Shown here: positions 1-8,820 of the stretch, in pieces
Position numbering within the stretch: position 1 is the stretch's first letter
Layout: each line of letters starts with the position of its first letter
Source: Pseudomonas koreensis
GTDB lineage: Bacteria; Pseudomonadota; Gammaproteobacteria; Pseudomonadales; Pseudomonadaceae
Length of the DNA: 64,000 nt
Reading direction: 5' to 3'
Assembly (NCBI RefSeq): GCF_012986595.1
Contig: NZ_JAAQYM010000006.1
Span: forward strand, 434,001-498,000
Notes under the pieces: generated by a model
What the model was told of the DNA's origin: nothing
Seen by the model: only the letters and a program-made list of their open reading frames with translations
Database searches by the model: none
Position numbers and translations under genes: made by a program

Positions 1-108
1 GGTTACGCCGAAAACATCGACGTACCCGCGGACATGCATGTGATCGGAAAGCCGTTCTCGATTGATCAATTGCGCGACAAGGTCAAACACATACTTGCCG
101 CCCGGTGA
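1..108 (+). CDS. Receiver-domain protein, 3' end only (probable hybrid sensor kinase or response regulator)
   Basis: Only the last 35 codons are in the window, ending in TGA at 106-108. The peptide ends with HVIGKPFSIDQLRDKV and then a short helix. This is the conserved Lys-Pro-Phe and last helix of a CheY-like receiver domain, where the Lys contacts the phosphoryl group. Because the protein stops about 15 residues after KPF, the receiver lies at its extreme C-terminus. That fits a hybrid histidine kinase or a stand-alone receiver better than a DNA-binding regulator. The rest lies upstream of the window, so no function can be assigned. Confidence 0.75.
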   Translation, partial: GYAENIDVPADMHVIGKPFSIDQLRDKVKHILAAR

Positions 109-117
109 CCGTTGTTT

Positions 118-148
118 CCTCGGTCAGCCAAACCGCGGCTGACCGAGG
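118..148. terminator. Perfect 12-bp hairpin between convergent genes
   Basis: CCTCGGTCAGCC at 118-129 pairs perfectly with GGCTGACCGAGG at 137-148 around a 7-base loop. It lies between the stop of the receiver-domain gene and the stop of the convergent toxin gene, so it could terminate or protect transcripts from both sides. Neither strand has a T-tract after the stem, so it is not a canonical intrinsic terminator. Confidence 0.5.
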
Positions 149-155
149 GAAGCGC

Positions 156-2375
156 TTATTCCGACACGGACTGGTTGCCGTAGGCGATATCCTCCCGCGG
201 AACCAACGAATCCGCACCGTCACCGACTATTTTCGCCACGTCTCTGCCCACTCCCCGGACAGTGCCGTCCTGGCTCGCCTGAATGGCCGCGCGCAACGCT
301 TGTGGGTTGGGTATGAACGTGCCAGCACGGTCGTATGCCCCAAGAATCAATCGTGGCGAAATATCGACGGCGTAGTTGATCTCCAGTGGCGGCAATATTT
401 TCAGCCCGGAGTTCGGGCGAAAAATCATCTCGGTATTGGCGTACAGATGGAAGCCCTCCAACTGCCGGGCATCAATGAAATAGGTGTACCCGCCCTTGTC
501 CCCACCGTACACAAAGGCGCCGGCGCCATCCTTGCGGTAAAACGCCGAAGTGGAAATACCTGCCCCGTCTGGTGCCAGGGCATCGTGCGCGCCGCCATAG
601 CCGCCCTTGAATCCGTTGACCTGATTGAGATCGGTGATCGGTGTGCGCTGACGGAAGCCGTCCTTGAAAATCACCGAAGGATCACGGGTGTCGCCGCGAA
701 AGGTGAATCCCTGGTACACGAAGCCTTTCTGCGGCCCGGCGTGGTGCACGACCTGGGTTTGATTGGTGATCATCTGCGCAACGCTGGGGCCACCCGCCAA
801 CTCTCCGAGCTGGCCAGCGACCACCGCGCCTTTTGCCACGTCGGGTATCTCCTTGCCGACGGTGCTTGCCAAATGGTGCGACACACTCCCGCCAGGTCGA
901 CGTAACAACGAGGGTCTGTTGGCCTGCGTCAGGTGACTGATGACGCGCTGACTCAAGCGTTTTTTCGCCGCCACCGATAGCGCCTTGCCAATCAGTCGTT
1001 CACCAATCGGTCCCGCCAACTCAGCCAGAACGCCGATCGCCGCATTGATACGCAAGCGGTCGGTTTCGCCAGGATCATCGGCGATTTCCGCACGGATCAG
1101 GTCAGTGGCCGAAGCACCGATGCCAACCAGCAGGGATACCAGCACTTTCACCGACGTCGCCCCCAGCACCCCGCTGCCACCCCAGGGAAGCGAAGCGGCC
1201 ATGGCCAGGCATTGTAAAAAATAGCCTGTGGCCTCCAATGCAAGATCGGTGATGCGCTCCTGCGGAGTCGACACCAGCGTGTCGATATCCTGCAGGGCAC
1301 GCTCGATCTGCAGCTCATACAAGTGACGCCCGATGTCGTCACTTACAGAAAATACCAGCTCCCGGTAGTTGGGCCGCGTGGCAAACAGCGGAAATTCCAG
1401 GCCGCGATATTTGAAATCCCTGACGTGCGCCTGTTGCTGCGCCCGAAGCGGGACTCGTTTGAGCAGCGATTTCTGCAAGGCTTCATTGCCTTCAAGAAAG
1501 ACCCCTCTTTCATCATGACCTCCTGGAAAGGCAATGGCCTGTTTATCCTCGCCAAGCAAGAACAGAACGCCATTGGAAAGGTTGTTGGGGCCGATAAACA
1601 CCGCATTGTCCACTTGCAGATTGGGGTCGCTGTGCAAATACAGAGTGCGGGGCTTGAGGTCACCTCTGAGAAACGCGAAGGCAATATGCCGGTCATCGAG
1701 TGGGCGGTTGTCATCCTTGATGAACTCGACGACTTGTTTGATCAACTCAAGTTTTTTCAGATGGGAACCGAGCAGCCGAGCACCGTCCGTTAAAAGATTG
1801 CGCCTGACATGCGCCTCGAAATCGTCCTGATAGTTCGCGTCGACAAAGGCTTCGATCAGGCCATCCGGGTAAAACGATGGCCACAGAACCTCCTTGTAAC
1901 CATGTTCCTTGAGCACTACCAAGTGATGATCGGTGCAAATTTCCGCCAGCGTAAAGCGCTTCTGTCGCCATTTGGCCGGGGCTTTTTCGGGTTTTAACGA
2001 ATCACTGCGAATGGCCGCATCATGCTCCAGATATTTGACTTCAATGGTGGCGTCATAGGTGATCTGCTCCAGCTCCCTGGACGAAGCGACCCATAAGCGT
2101 GCGGTATCTTCGATGCGGGTACGGATGAAATACGCAGGGTTGAAACTCACGGGGTCGGTCATGGCCGCGCAATGACTGACGATTTGATCGGTGAGCTCCT
2201 TGATATTCACCGAGTCGATAATGTCATCCGCGTTTTGCCCGACTTTTGGCTGGGTCAACGCCTCGACCCGGGGCTCATTGGAACTGTCCGTGCCCCATGG
2301 ATTCAAGAGTGCCAGCAAACTGTACGTGTCACCCGCCACTCGCCCAAGATCAAAAACGTTCGATGCAACTTTCAT
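156..2375 (-). CDS. Large toxin with C-terminal ADP-ribosyltransferase domain
   Basis: 739 residues. ATG at 2375 follows TGGAAG at 8 bases. Residues about 555-690 fit the R-S-E class of ADP-ribosyltransferases (cholera/pertussis type). FRGDTRDP with Arg560 opens the NAD site, as in pertussis S1 YRYDSRPP. GISTS with Ser608-Thr609-Ser610 is the STS strand. PPLE with Glu665 is followed by INYAVDISPRLILGAYD, which aligns with the cholera toxin stretch after Glu112 (EVSALGGIPYSQIYGWY). The N-terminal two thirds resemble the large dermonecrotic-toxin-like proteins common in Pseudomonas. A hydrophobic Gly/Ala-rich stretch at about 384-425 could help membrane passage. There is no signal peptide. No immunity-like gene is adjacent. 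Predicted activity: mono-ADP-ribosylation of an unknown target. Delivery route is unknown. Confidence 0.8.
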   Translation of the reverse strand: MKVASNVFDLGRVAGDTYSLLALLNPWGTDSSNEPRVEALTQPKVGQNADDIIDSVNIKELTDQIVSHCAAMTDPVSFNPAYFIRTRIEDTARLWVASSRELEQITYDATIEVKYLEHDAAIRSDSLKPEKAPAKWRQKRFTLAEICTDHHLVVLKEHGYKEVLWPSFYPDGLIEAFVDANYQDDFEAHVRRNLLTDGARLLGSHLKKLELIKQVVEFIKDDNRPLDDRHIAFAFLRGDLKPRTLYLHSDPNLQVDNAVFIGPNNLSNGVLFLLGEDKQAIAFPGGHDERGVFLEGNEALQKSLLKRVPLRAQQQAHVRDFKYRGLEFPLFATRPNYRELVFSVSDDIGRHLYELQIERALQDIDTLVSTPQERITDLALEATGYFLQCLAMAASLPWGGSGVLGATSVKVLVSLLVGIGASATDLIRAEIADDPGETDRLRINAAIGVLAELAGPIGERLIGKALSVAAKKRLSQRVISHLTQANRPSLLRRPGGSVSHHLASTVGKEIPDVAKGAVVAGQLGELAGGPSVAQMITNQTQVVHHAGPQKGFVYQGFTFRGDTRDPSVIFKDGFRQRTPITDLNQVNGFKGGYGGAHDALAPDGAGISTSAFYRKDGAGAFVYGGDKGGYTYFIDARQLEGFHLYANTEMIFRPNSGLKILPPLEINYAVDISPRLILGAYDRAGTFIPNPQALRAAIQASQDGTVRGVGRDVAKIVGDGADSLVPREDIAYGNQSVSE

Positions 2376-2647
2376 AGTTTAACTTCCAGGTTCGGGTCAG
2401 CGACAATCGCCAACCGGGATTTGTTTAACTCACAAATCACCCTACATCCCGGAAAGATAAAAATTAATCACCACTGTGTTAATAGCGATTGCCAACATTC
2501 AGACAATAAGTTTGGCCACTTGGATATTAAACAATCAATACAACTCACAACTTGAACGTCTGCCAGCTTTTCTGCCTGTAAATGTACGCAGCTGATGTGG
2601 TCTAATTGCGCCCTCTTCTGTTTTCTGTTTTCAAGGAATACCCGTCA

Positions 2648-3958
2648 ATGACTGCACCCCAGCCCACCAAAGTTCTGGTCATCGGCTACGTCTGGCCCGA
2701 ACCCCGTTCTTCGGCGGCCAGCGGGCACGTGATGCAGATCCTCGACACCTTTCTCGAACAAGGCTGGGACATTACCTTCAGCAGCCCGGCCGGCCCGGGT
2801 GAGCACAAGGCTGACCTGAGTGCGCTGGGCATTCGCGAAGTCGCGATCGAACTGAACAACAGCAGCTTTGATACCTTCGTCAGCGAACTGGCCCCGGACA
2901 TCGTGCTGTTCGACCAGTTCATGATGGAAGAGCAGTTCGGCTGGCGCGTCGAGAAACAGTGCCCGAACGCGCTGCGAGTCCTCGAAACGTCCGACCTGCA
3001 AAGCCTGCGACATGCCCGCCACCAGCGGCTCAAGGAGCGTCTGAAAGTCGCCCCGGATGATCAGGATTTCACGCCGCTGTTTGCACCGGCGTTGCACGAA
3101 GAATTCGAGCTCATGGCCGACAGTGACATGGCCAAACGGGAAATCGCCGCGCTGTATCGCTGCGATCTGAACCTGATGATTTCCGAGGTCGAAATCCAGC
3201 TGCTGGTGGAGGAATTCGGCCTGCCGCGCGACCTCCTGCACGAATGCCCGCTGATGATCGACCTGCCGCAAAACGCGCCTCGGTCCTTCGCGGCGCGCGC
3301 GCACTTTCTCAGCATCGGCAACTTCCGGCACGCCCCGAACTGGGACGCCGTGCTCTGGATGAAAACCACGATCTGGCCGTTGATTCGCGCACGTCTGCCC
3401 CAGGCGCAATTGCACATCTATGGCGCTTACACACCGCCCAAAGCCACCGCGCTGCACAATCCGGCGCAGGGTTTCCACGTGATGAACTGGGCCGAAGACG
3501 CCCTGCAAGTCATGTCAGCCGCGCGCGTGTGCCTGGCGCCGTTGCGTTTCGGTGCCGGAATCAAAGGCAAAATCGTCGATGCGATGCTCTGCGGCACACC
3601 GTCGGTCACCACGCCGATCGGCGCCGAAGCGATGCACGGCGGCCTGCCCTGGCCCGGCGCGGTGGCCTGCAGCGCCCAGGCGCTGGCGGATCAGGCCGTG
3701 CAGTTGTATCAGGACGAGACGCTATGGAACGAGGCGCAATTGGCCGGTCAGACATTATTGACCGAGCGTTACCGCAAAACCGTTCATGGGCCGGCGCTGA
3801 TCGACAAGTTACAACAGTGCATGAAGAACTTGAATCAACTTAGAAAAGCCAACTTTACCGGCAGCATGTTGCGTCATCATCACCACAAGAGCACTCAATA
3901 CATGTCACAGTGGATTGAGGCAAAAAACCGCAACGACCACACCATTAAAGAGTCATAA
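2648..3958 (+). CDS. Glycosyltransferase (GT4-like)
   Basis: 436 residues from ATG 2648, chosen because AAGGAA precedes it at about 8 bases. An in-frame ATG at 2606 lacks a ribosome site. The N-terminus VLVIGYVWPEPRSSAASG is a GT-B N-terminal Rossmann strand and donor loop. The C-terminal half carries the nucleotide-sugar signature APLRFGAGIKGKIVDAM followed by GTPSVTTPIGAE, typical of group 1/GT4 enzymes. It likely transfers a sugar to a cell-surface glycan or protein. The last 30 residues are unusual, with a natural HHHH run. It stands alone, with a hairpin terminator after it. Acceptor and sugar cannot be read from sequence. Confidence 0.8.
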   Translation: MTAPQPTKVLVIGYVWPEPRSSAASGHVMQILDTFLEQGWDITFSSPAGPGEHKADLSALGIREVAIELNNSSFDTFVSELAPDIVLFDQFMMEEQFGWRVEKQCPNALRVLETSDLQSLRHARHQRLKERLKVAPDDQDFTPLFAPALHEEFELMADSDMAKREIAALYRCDLNLMISEVEIQLLVEEFGLPRDLLHECPLMIDLPQNAPRSFAARAHFLSIGNFRHAPNWDAVLWMKTTIWPLIRARLPQAQLHIYGAYTPPKATALHNPAQGFHVMNWAEDALQVMSAARVCLAPLRFGAGIKGKIVDAMLCGTPSVTTPIGAEAMHGGLPWPGAVACSAQALADQAVQLYQDETLWNEAQLAGQTLLTERYRKTVHGPALIDKLQQCMKNLNQLRKANFTGSMLRHHHHKSTQYMSQWIEAKNRNDHTIKES

Positions 3959-4021
3959 AAAACAACATATATCTAGCATTAATCCGCGCCTTGCCCATTC
4001 AACTCCTTATCCATTAATAAT

Positions 4022-4055
4022 AAATAACTCACCCAATAACGGTAGTGGGTTATTT
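4022..4055 (+). terminator. Stem-loop terminator after the glycosyltransferase
   Basis: AAATAACTCAC at 4022-4032 pairs with GTGGGTTATTT at 4045-4055 with one mismatch. A T-rich stretch follows. It separates the glycosyltransferase from the first PI-PLC gene, whose ribosome site AAGGA lies at 4067-4071. Confidence 0.5.
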
Positions 4056-4080
4056 ATTATTTATTCAAGGAATAACGGAC

Positions 4081-4959
4081 ATGGAAAGCATGGAAATTAA
4101 AAGCACCCTGGGTAATAACGCCCTTAATAACTGGATGGCCACAACACCGGGAATCGAAGACCTACCGCTATACAAGCTGGCATTGCCCGGTACGCACAAT
4201 GCCGGCTGCGACTGGCAGGCTTCCTACGCATTGATCCCGGGTGCGCACTGGGTGGCCTGTCAGCACAAATCGTTTCATCAACAATTGAACAATGGGGCGC
4301 GAGCGCTCGATATTCGTCTGGTGTTGACCAGCAAGGGCGATGGCATCGACAAGCTGCGAATTCAGCACAATGGTTTTCTGTCGTCGCGCACCTTGGGCGA
4401 TCTGGTCACGGACATCAACCGCTTTCTTTCGGACAACCCGGACGAGTTCATTGTGCTGGACTTTCACGAGTTGAAAGGCGGCGACCAGCCTTTTGACTTT
4501 GCCTGGTTCAACAAGCTGATGATGCACTTTCTGCGCGACCGAATCATTCCGGCAAAGAACCGTTACTCGAGCCTGCGTCAACTGAAAGACATCAGCCGTA
4601 CGCAGCGAGTCCTGATGCATGCCGACTGGCATCACGACCTGGACTTTGAATGGTTCAATGACCAGATCGAACATGCCTGGATCGGCACACAAACGCCCAG
4701 CGCCAGTGATCTGCAAAAGTACATCACCAAAGTCATGGAGTCTCCGCCCTCCTCCTATCGTCCCTGGTCGCTGTCGGCCACCAGTTATTCGGCACTGGGT
4801 GGCCCGGTGGACATTCATACCCACCTGGACAAATGGTTCGATCCCGCCAACAGCGACTGGCTGCTCAAATGCAACATCGTCAATGTCGACTTCATTGAAG
4901 AATCGCAGCTGGTCTCGTTCTGCCGCACGGCGAACCTGATCAAGGCCCGCCGCCTCTGA
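4081..4959 (+). CDS. PI-PLC X-domain protein (first of tandem pair)
   Basis: 292 residues. ATG 4081 is preceded by AAGGAATAACGGAC. The fold is that of bacterial phosphatidylinositol-specific phospholipase C, which cleaves PI or related glycerophospho-inositides by general acid-base catalysis. LALPGTHNAG gives His39, ALDIR gives Asp77/Arg79, and IQHNG gives His96. These match the His32, Asp67/Arg69 and His82 layout of the Bacillus cereus enzyme. Length is near the usual 300. No signal peptide is visible, which is unusual because most characterised bacterial PI-PLCs are secreted. A paralogue follows 191 bases downstream. Substrate is uncertain, since many X-domain proteins act on other lipids. 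Confidence 0.85.
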   Translation: MESMEIKSTLGNNALNNWMATTPGIEDLPLYKLALPGTHNAGCDWQASYALIPGAHWVACQHKSFHQQLNNGARALDIRLVLTSKGDGIDKLRIQHNGFLSSRTLGDLVTDINRFLSDNPDEFIVLDFHELKGGDQPFDFAWFNKLMMHFLRDRIIPAKNRYSSLRQLKDISRTQRVLMHADWHHDLDFEWFNDQIEHAWIGTQTPSASDLQKYITKVMESPPSSYRPWSLSATSYSALGGPVDIHTHLDKWFDPANSDWLLKCNIVNVDFIEESQLVSFCRTANLIKARRL

Positions 4960-5150
4960 CTTACGCCAGGCAGTGCCATACATTGGCTATTCATTAGCGG
5001 ATGTTGCCACTGCTGGACAGATTTTCCGCTATTCGTATGCTGTGATTCGCGTTCGCCGACAATCGGTGAACATCCCGATGCCGCCCCCAGCGGCCTCGGC
5101 CATATCAATAGCTTTCCCAAGGATCGGGGGAGCATGGACAGGACGTCACG

Positions 5151-6029
5151 ATGAGCAGCATTGCAGCAGCATTCGACACGCGTAAATGGATGAGTCATGT
5201 ACTGGATATCGAACAGCTCAAGTTGACCGATATCGTCTGGCCCGGCAGCCATAACAGCGGCATGGACAAAAAGGCGCCCAATCACAAACTGGTGCCGGGC
5301 AACTGGATCACCTGCCAGAACGATTCATTTGCCTGGCAACTGGACAAGGGCGCCCGGGCATTCGACCTGCGCCTGGGCTACACCACAGCGTCGGGACGGC
5401 CGACCTTTTATTTTCACCACAACGGCTATGAGTCGCACCGGCACCTCGACGAACTGGTCGAGGCGCTGGCGGCATTCCTTGAGCAGAACGCCGACGAATT
5501 CGTGGTGCTGGATTTCCACCAGCTTGGCGATGGCGACAAACCGTTCGATCACCAACAGCTGAACGACTTCTTGCTGCGGCGCCTCGGTTCGCAGCTGATT
5601 CCGTTCGCCGACGCGATGTGCACGGTGGGTGAGCTCAAGCGTGCCAGCAGCAGACGCCGGATCGTGCTGGCCGCGCCACATTCGCGAGGTCTCGACGACC
5701 AGTATTTCTGGCCATACATCCCGCACAAATGGACCCGTCAGGTGTTCACCGACACGGCCACGCTGGAACGGCACATCGAGACCACCCTGCGAGACGCGCC
5801 CTACGAAACCTTCCTCTGGTCATTGCCCGTCACCTGCTATTCGCTGCTGGGCGGCCCGGCGGACATCAAGCACAAGATCAATGACTGGTTCCATACCACC
5901 CGTGACTGGGTAACCCGTTGCAGCATCATCAGTACCGATTTCTTCGACCAGTCCGATATCGTTCGTTATTGCTGGGTCGCCAACAGCATGAAAGCCGTGT
6001 ACGGGCGGTCGCTGCACGAATCCGGCTGA
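5151..6029 (+). CDS. PI-PLC X-domain protein (second of tandem pair)
   Basis: 292 residues from ATG 5151 with AGGA upstream. Same X-domain layout as its neighbour: VWPGSHNSG (His34), AFDLR (Asp72/Arg74) and FHHNG (His90). The two are clearly homologous through the N-terminal half and share SYSALGGP/CYSLLGGP near the C-terminus, but they have diverged strongly. This points to an old duplication or separate acquisition. No signal peptide. The 191-base gap with its own ribosome site allows independent expression. The catalytic set looks intact; the substrate is unknown. Confidence 0.85.
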   Translation: MSSIAAAFDTRKWMSHVLDIEQLKLTDIVWPGSHNSGMDKKAPNHKLVPGNWITCQNDSFAWQLDKGARAFDLRLGYTTASGRPTFYFHHNGYESHRHLDELVEALAAFLEQNADEFVVLDFHQLGDGDKPFDHQQLNDFLLRRLGSQLIPFADAMCTVGELKRASSRRRIVLAAPHSRGLDDQYFWPYIPHKWTRQVFTDTATLERHIETTLRDAPYETFLWSLPVTCYSLLGGPADIKHKINDWFHTTRDWVTRCSIISTDFFDQSDIVRYCWVANSMKAVYGRSLHESG

Positions 6030-6098
6030 ACCGGGGCTGGCACAGCAGGCGCAGAAAGGGGCATGATCGACGAGCGATAACAAGAAAAGTGCCCCGAC

Positions 6099-7004
6099 AT
6101 GACCCGAACTGCCCGTGTGACCGACCCTTCCTACGAGTTGATGGATGACCATGACGGGTTGTCCATCATCTACCGCCAGCACGGCTTCCCCTGCCCGCTG
6201 GTGCGCTGGCACTTTCACAAGGAATACGAGCTGCACCTGATCGTCGCCAGCTCCGGCAAGGTGTTCATCGGCGACTACATCGGCAACTTCTACCCACAAA
6301 CACTGTTTCTCACCGGCCCCAATCTGCCGCACAACTGGATCAGCCAGGTGGCCGAAGACGAGGTGGTGGAAAAGCGCGACATGCTGGTCAATTTCACCGA
6401 CGAGCTGTTCGACAGCGGGCATCAGGTGTTTGCCGAACTCAAGACCCTGGGCCCCCTGCTGGAGCGCGCGCAGTACGGCATCGAGTTTCGTGACAAGGAT
6501 ACGATCCGTCAGGCGATGACGCTGATGCAGCGAATTGCCGACACTCGCGGCATCACCCGTCTCGGACACTTTTTCATCCTGATGGAACTGCTGGCAGCGA
6601 CGGACGACTATCAATTGCTGTCCGGCGCCACCAACACGCAACTCGCCGACGAGCACAACATCGATCGCACCAACCGCGCCGTCGATTTCATCTTCGACCA
6701 TTACGCGCGGGAGCTGACGCTGGAAGAAGTCGCCGAGCACCTGGGCATGAAACCGACCTATTTCAGCCGCGTGTTCAAACAGGCCACCGGGCGCAACTTC
6801 ATCGAGTTCGTCAATCGCCTGCGCATCAGCAAATCCTGCGAACTGCTGGCCGACGGCGACAAACCGGTGACCGAGGTGTGTTTCGAGTCGGGATTCAACA
6901 ACATCTCCAATTTCAACCGGCGCTTCCAGCAGCTCAAGGGCATGACGCCGTCACACTATCGCCGCCTCGCCGTTCAACGCCTGACCGAACAAAACCACGG
7001 CTGA
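6099..7004 (+). CDS. mtlR: AraC-family activator of the mannitol/sorbitol/arabitol operon
   Basis: 301 residues. The N-terminal half is a cupin-like sensor (LVRWHFHKEYELHLI). The C-terminal 100 residues form two AraC helix-turn-helix motifs (LTLEEVAEHLGMKPTYFSRV and VTEVCFESGFNNISNFNRRF). It lies directly upstream of the polyol ABC-transporter operon in the same orientation. This is the position and size of P. fluorescens MtlR, the activator of mtlEFGKDYZ in response to mannitol, sorbitol or arabitol. A REPIN and the mtlE promoter separate the two. Confidence 0.9.
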   Translation: MTRTARVTDPSYELMDDHDGLSIIYRQHGFPCPLVRWHFHKEYELHLIVASSGKVFIGDYIGNFYPQTLFLTGPNLPHNWISQVAEDEVVEKRDMLVNFTDELFDSGHQVFAELKTLGPLLERAQYGIEFRDKDTIRQAMTLMQRIADTRGITRLGHFFILMELLAATDDYQLLSGATNTQLADEHNIDRTNRAVDFIFDHYARELTLEEVAEHLGMKPTYFSRVFKQATGRNFIEFVNRLRISKSCELLADGDKPVTEVCFESGFNNISNFNRRFQQLKGMTPSHYRRLAVQRLTEQNHG

Positions 7005-7016
7005 TACCCCCGCCCC

Positions 7017-7107
7017 CTGCAGGAGTGAGCCTGCTCGCGATAGCGGTATATCAGAACAGGCAGCGGTGAATGACATACCGCTATCGCGAGCAGGTTTACT
7101 CCTACAG
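7017..7107. repeat. REPIN, GAGTGAGCCTGCTCGCGATA type
   Basis: Long inverted repeat: arms 7017-7049 and 7075-7107 around a 25-base unique loop, located between mtlR and mtlE. Same family as 44898-44986 and 51609-51699. Confidence 0.9.
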
Positions 7108-7335
7108 TCTTGTATGAAACCTGTACTGATTCGATATCCCCGCCCCGCTGAAAAGCCCTTCCCTGCGTTTACACCCACAAACCCCAGTGCAAAAAAGTAT
7201 TGATTTGAGTGCGACGGATGATTTGTCAGCCTGTCGATTGAGGGCTGTAATCAGCACACATTCTTCCTGCACAGGAAGACACAAAAACAATAACTGTCCT
7301 TCTGCTTCTCAACAGACGCAGAAAAGGAGTGCACG
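7108..7335 (+). promoter_or_regulatory. mtlE promoter region with candidate Crc/Hfq site
   Basis: Non-coding stretch between the REPIN and mtlE, expected to hold the MtlR operator and promoter of the polyol operon. I could not define convincing -35/-10 or operator repeats. An A-rich AACAATAA at 7286-7293 matches the AANAANAA catabolite-activity motif recognised by Hfq/Crc in pseudomonads. It sits about 40 bases before the start codon, inside the likely 5' untranslated region. AAAAGGAG at 7321-7328 is a strong ribosome site. Confidence 0.45.
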
Positions 7336-8646
7336 ATGCAACCCACTGCAAAAGCTCTGCTTGCCCTCACCTGCATGACCCTCAGCAGCGTCAGCCTTGG
7401 CGCCCAGACCCTGACCATCGCCACCGTCAACAACAGCGACATGATTCGCATGCAAAAGCTCTCGAAAACCTTCGAGACCGAGCATCCGGACATCAAGCTC
7501 AACTGGGTGGTGCTGGAAGAAAACGTCCTGCGCCAGCGCCTGACCACCGACATCGCCACCCAGGGTGGCCAGTTCGACGTGTTGACCATCGGCATGTACG
7601 AAGCGGCGCTCTGGGGCGCCAAGGGCTGGCTGGAACCGATGAAGGATCTGCCGGCCAGTTACGCCCTCGACGACGTCTTCCCGTCGGTGCGCGAAGGCCT
7701 GTCGGTCAAGGGCTCGCTGTACGCCTTGCCGTTCTACGCCGAAAGCTCGATCACCTACTACCGCACCGACCTGTTCAAGGATGCCGGGCTGAGCATGCCC
7801 GGGCGCCCGACCTGGGAACAGATCGCCGGCTTCGCCGAGAAACTCACCAACAAGGATAAAGAACAGTACGGCATCTGCCTGCGCGGCAAGGCCGGTTGGG
7901 GCGAAAACATGGCGCTGATCACCACCGTTGCCAACGCCTATGGCGCGCGCTGGTTCGATGAGAAATGGCAGCCGGAATTTACCGGTCCCGAGTGGAAGAA
8001 TGCCCTGAACTTCTACGTCGACACCATGAAGAAATCCGGCCCGCCGGGCGCCTCCAGCAACGGTTTCAACGAGAACCTGGCGCTGTTCAACAGCGGCAAG
8101 TGCGCGATCTGGGTCGACGCCAGCGTCGCCGGCTCGTTCGTCACCGACAAAACCCAGAGCAAGGTCGCCGATCACGTCGGCTTCACCTTCGCCCCGCATC
8201 AGGTCACCGACAAGGGTTCGGCGTGGCTCTACTCCTGGGCCCTGGCGATTCCGACCAGCTCCAAGGCCAAGGATGCAGCGAAAGCCTTCAGCGCCTGGGC
8301 CACCTCCAAGGAATACGGGGAACTGGTGGCCAAGACCGACGGCATCGCCAACGTACCACCGGGCACCCGCGCCTCGACCTACAGCGATGCGTACATGAGC
8401 GCGGCGCCGTTCGCCAAGGTCACGCTGGAATCGCTGAAAGCGGCGGACCCGAGCAAACCGACATTGAAACCGGTGCCTTACATCGGCATTCAACTGGTGA
8501 CCATTCCTGAGTTCCAGGGCGTGGGAACCCAGGTCGGCAAGCTGTTCTCGGCGGCGCTGATCGGCCAGACCACGGTGGATCAGGCCCTGGCTGCCGCGCA
8601 GCAAACCACCGAACGCGAGATGAAGCGCGCCGGTTATCCCAAGTAA
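7336..8646 (+). CDS. mtlE: Polyol ABC transporter substrate-binding protein
   Basis: 436 residues. ATG 7336 follows AAAAGGAG. The signal peptide ends near SVSLGAQT. The rest is a family 1 extracellular solute-binding protein with the sequence LTIATVNNSDMIRMQKLSK at the mature N-terminus, similar to known mannitol/sorbitol binding proteins. It captures mannitol, sorbitol or arabitol in the periplasm for MtlFG-K. It is the first gene of the operon. A REPIN lies directly after its stop, an arrangement that in malEFG-type operons lets the binding protein be made in excess over the membrane subunits. Confidence 0.92.
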   Translation: MQPTAKALLALTCMTLSSVSLGAQTLTIATVNNSDMIRMQKLSKTFETEHPDIKLNWVVLEENVLRQRLTTDIATQGGQFDVLTIGMYEAALWGAKGWLEPMKDLPASYALDDVFPSVREGLSVKGSLYALPFYAESSITYYRTDLFKDAGLSMPGRPTWEQIAGFAEKLTNKDKEQYGICLRGKAGWGENMALITTVANAYGARWFDEKWQPEFTGPEWKNALNFYVDTMKKSGPPGASSNGFNENLALFNSGKCAIWVDASVAGSFVTDKTQSKVADHVGFTFAPHQVTDKGSAWLYSWALAIPTSSKAKDAAKAFSAWATSKEYGELVAKTDGIANVPPGTRASTYSDAYMSAAPFAKVTLESLKAADPSKPTLKPVPYIGIQLVTIPEFQGVGTQVGKLFSAALIGQTTVDQALAAAQQTTEREMKRAGYPK

Positions 8647-8663
8647 CCGCCACCGCCTCCAAT

Positions 8664-8796
8664 TGTGGCGAGGGAGCTTGCTCCCGCTGGGCTGCGAAGC
8701 GGCCCCAAACACTGCCAACGCGATACATCCGTCACACCGCGTTTGCCGGGTTTACGACTGCTGCGCAGTCGAGCGGGAGCAAGCTCCCTCGCCACA
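8664..8796. repeat. REPIN, GTGGCGAGGGAGCTTGCTCC type
   Basis: Inverted repeat with outer arms TGTGGCGAGGGAGCTTGCTC and its complement, between mtlE and mtlF. Only one other member of this family was seen, a degraded copy at 37739-37832. Confidence 0.9.
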
Positions 8797-8820
8797 GAGA
8801 ACTCGCTTTATCTCGAGTAA

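Noticed and set aside
105..905. 266-codon open frame on the plus strand opposite the toxin gene
   Set aside because: Lies wholly antisense to the toxin ADP-ribosyltransferase region, has no ribosome site and no family resemblance. It is a GC-bias shadow.
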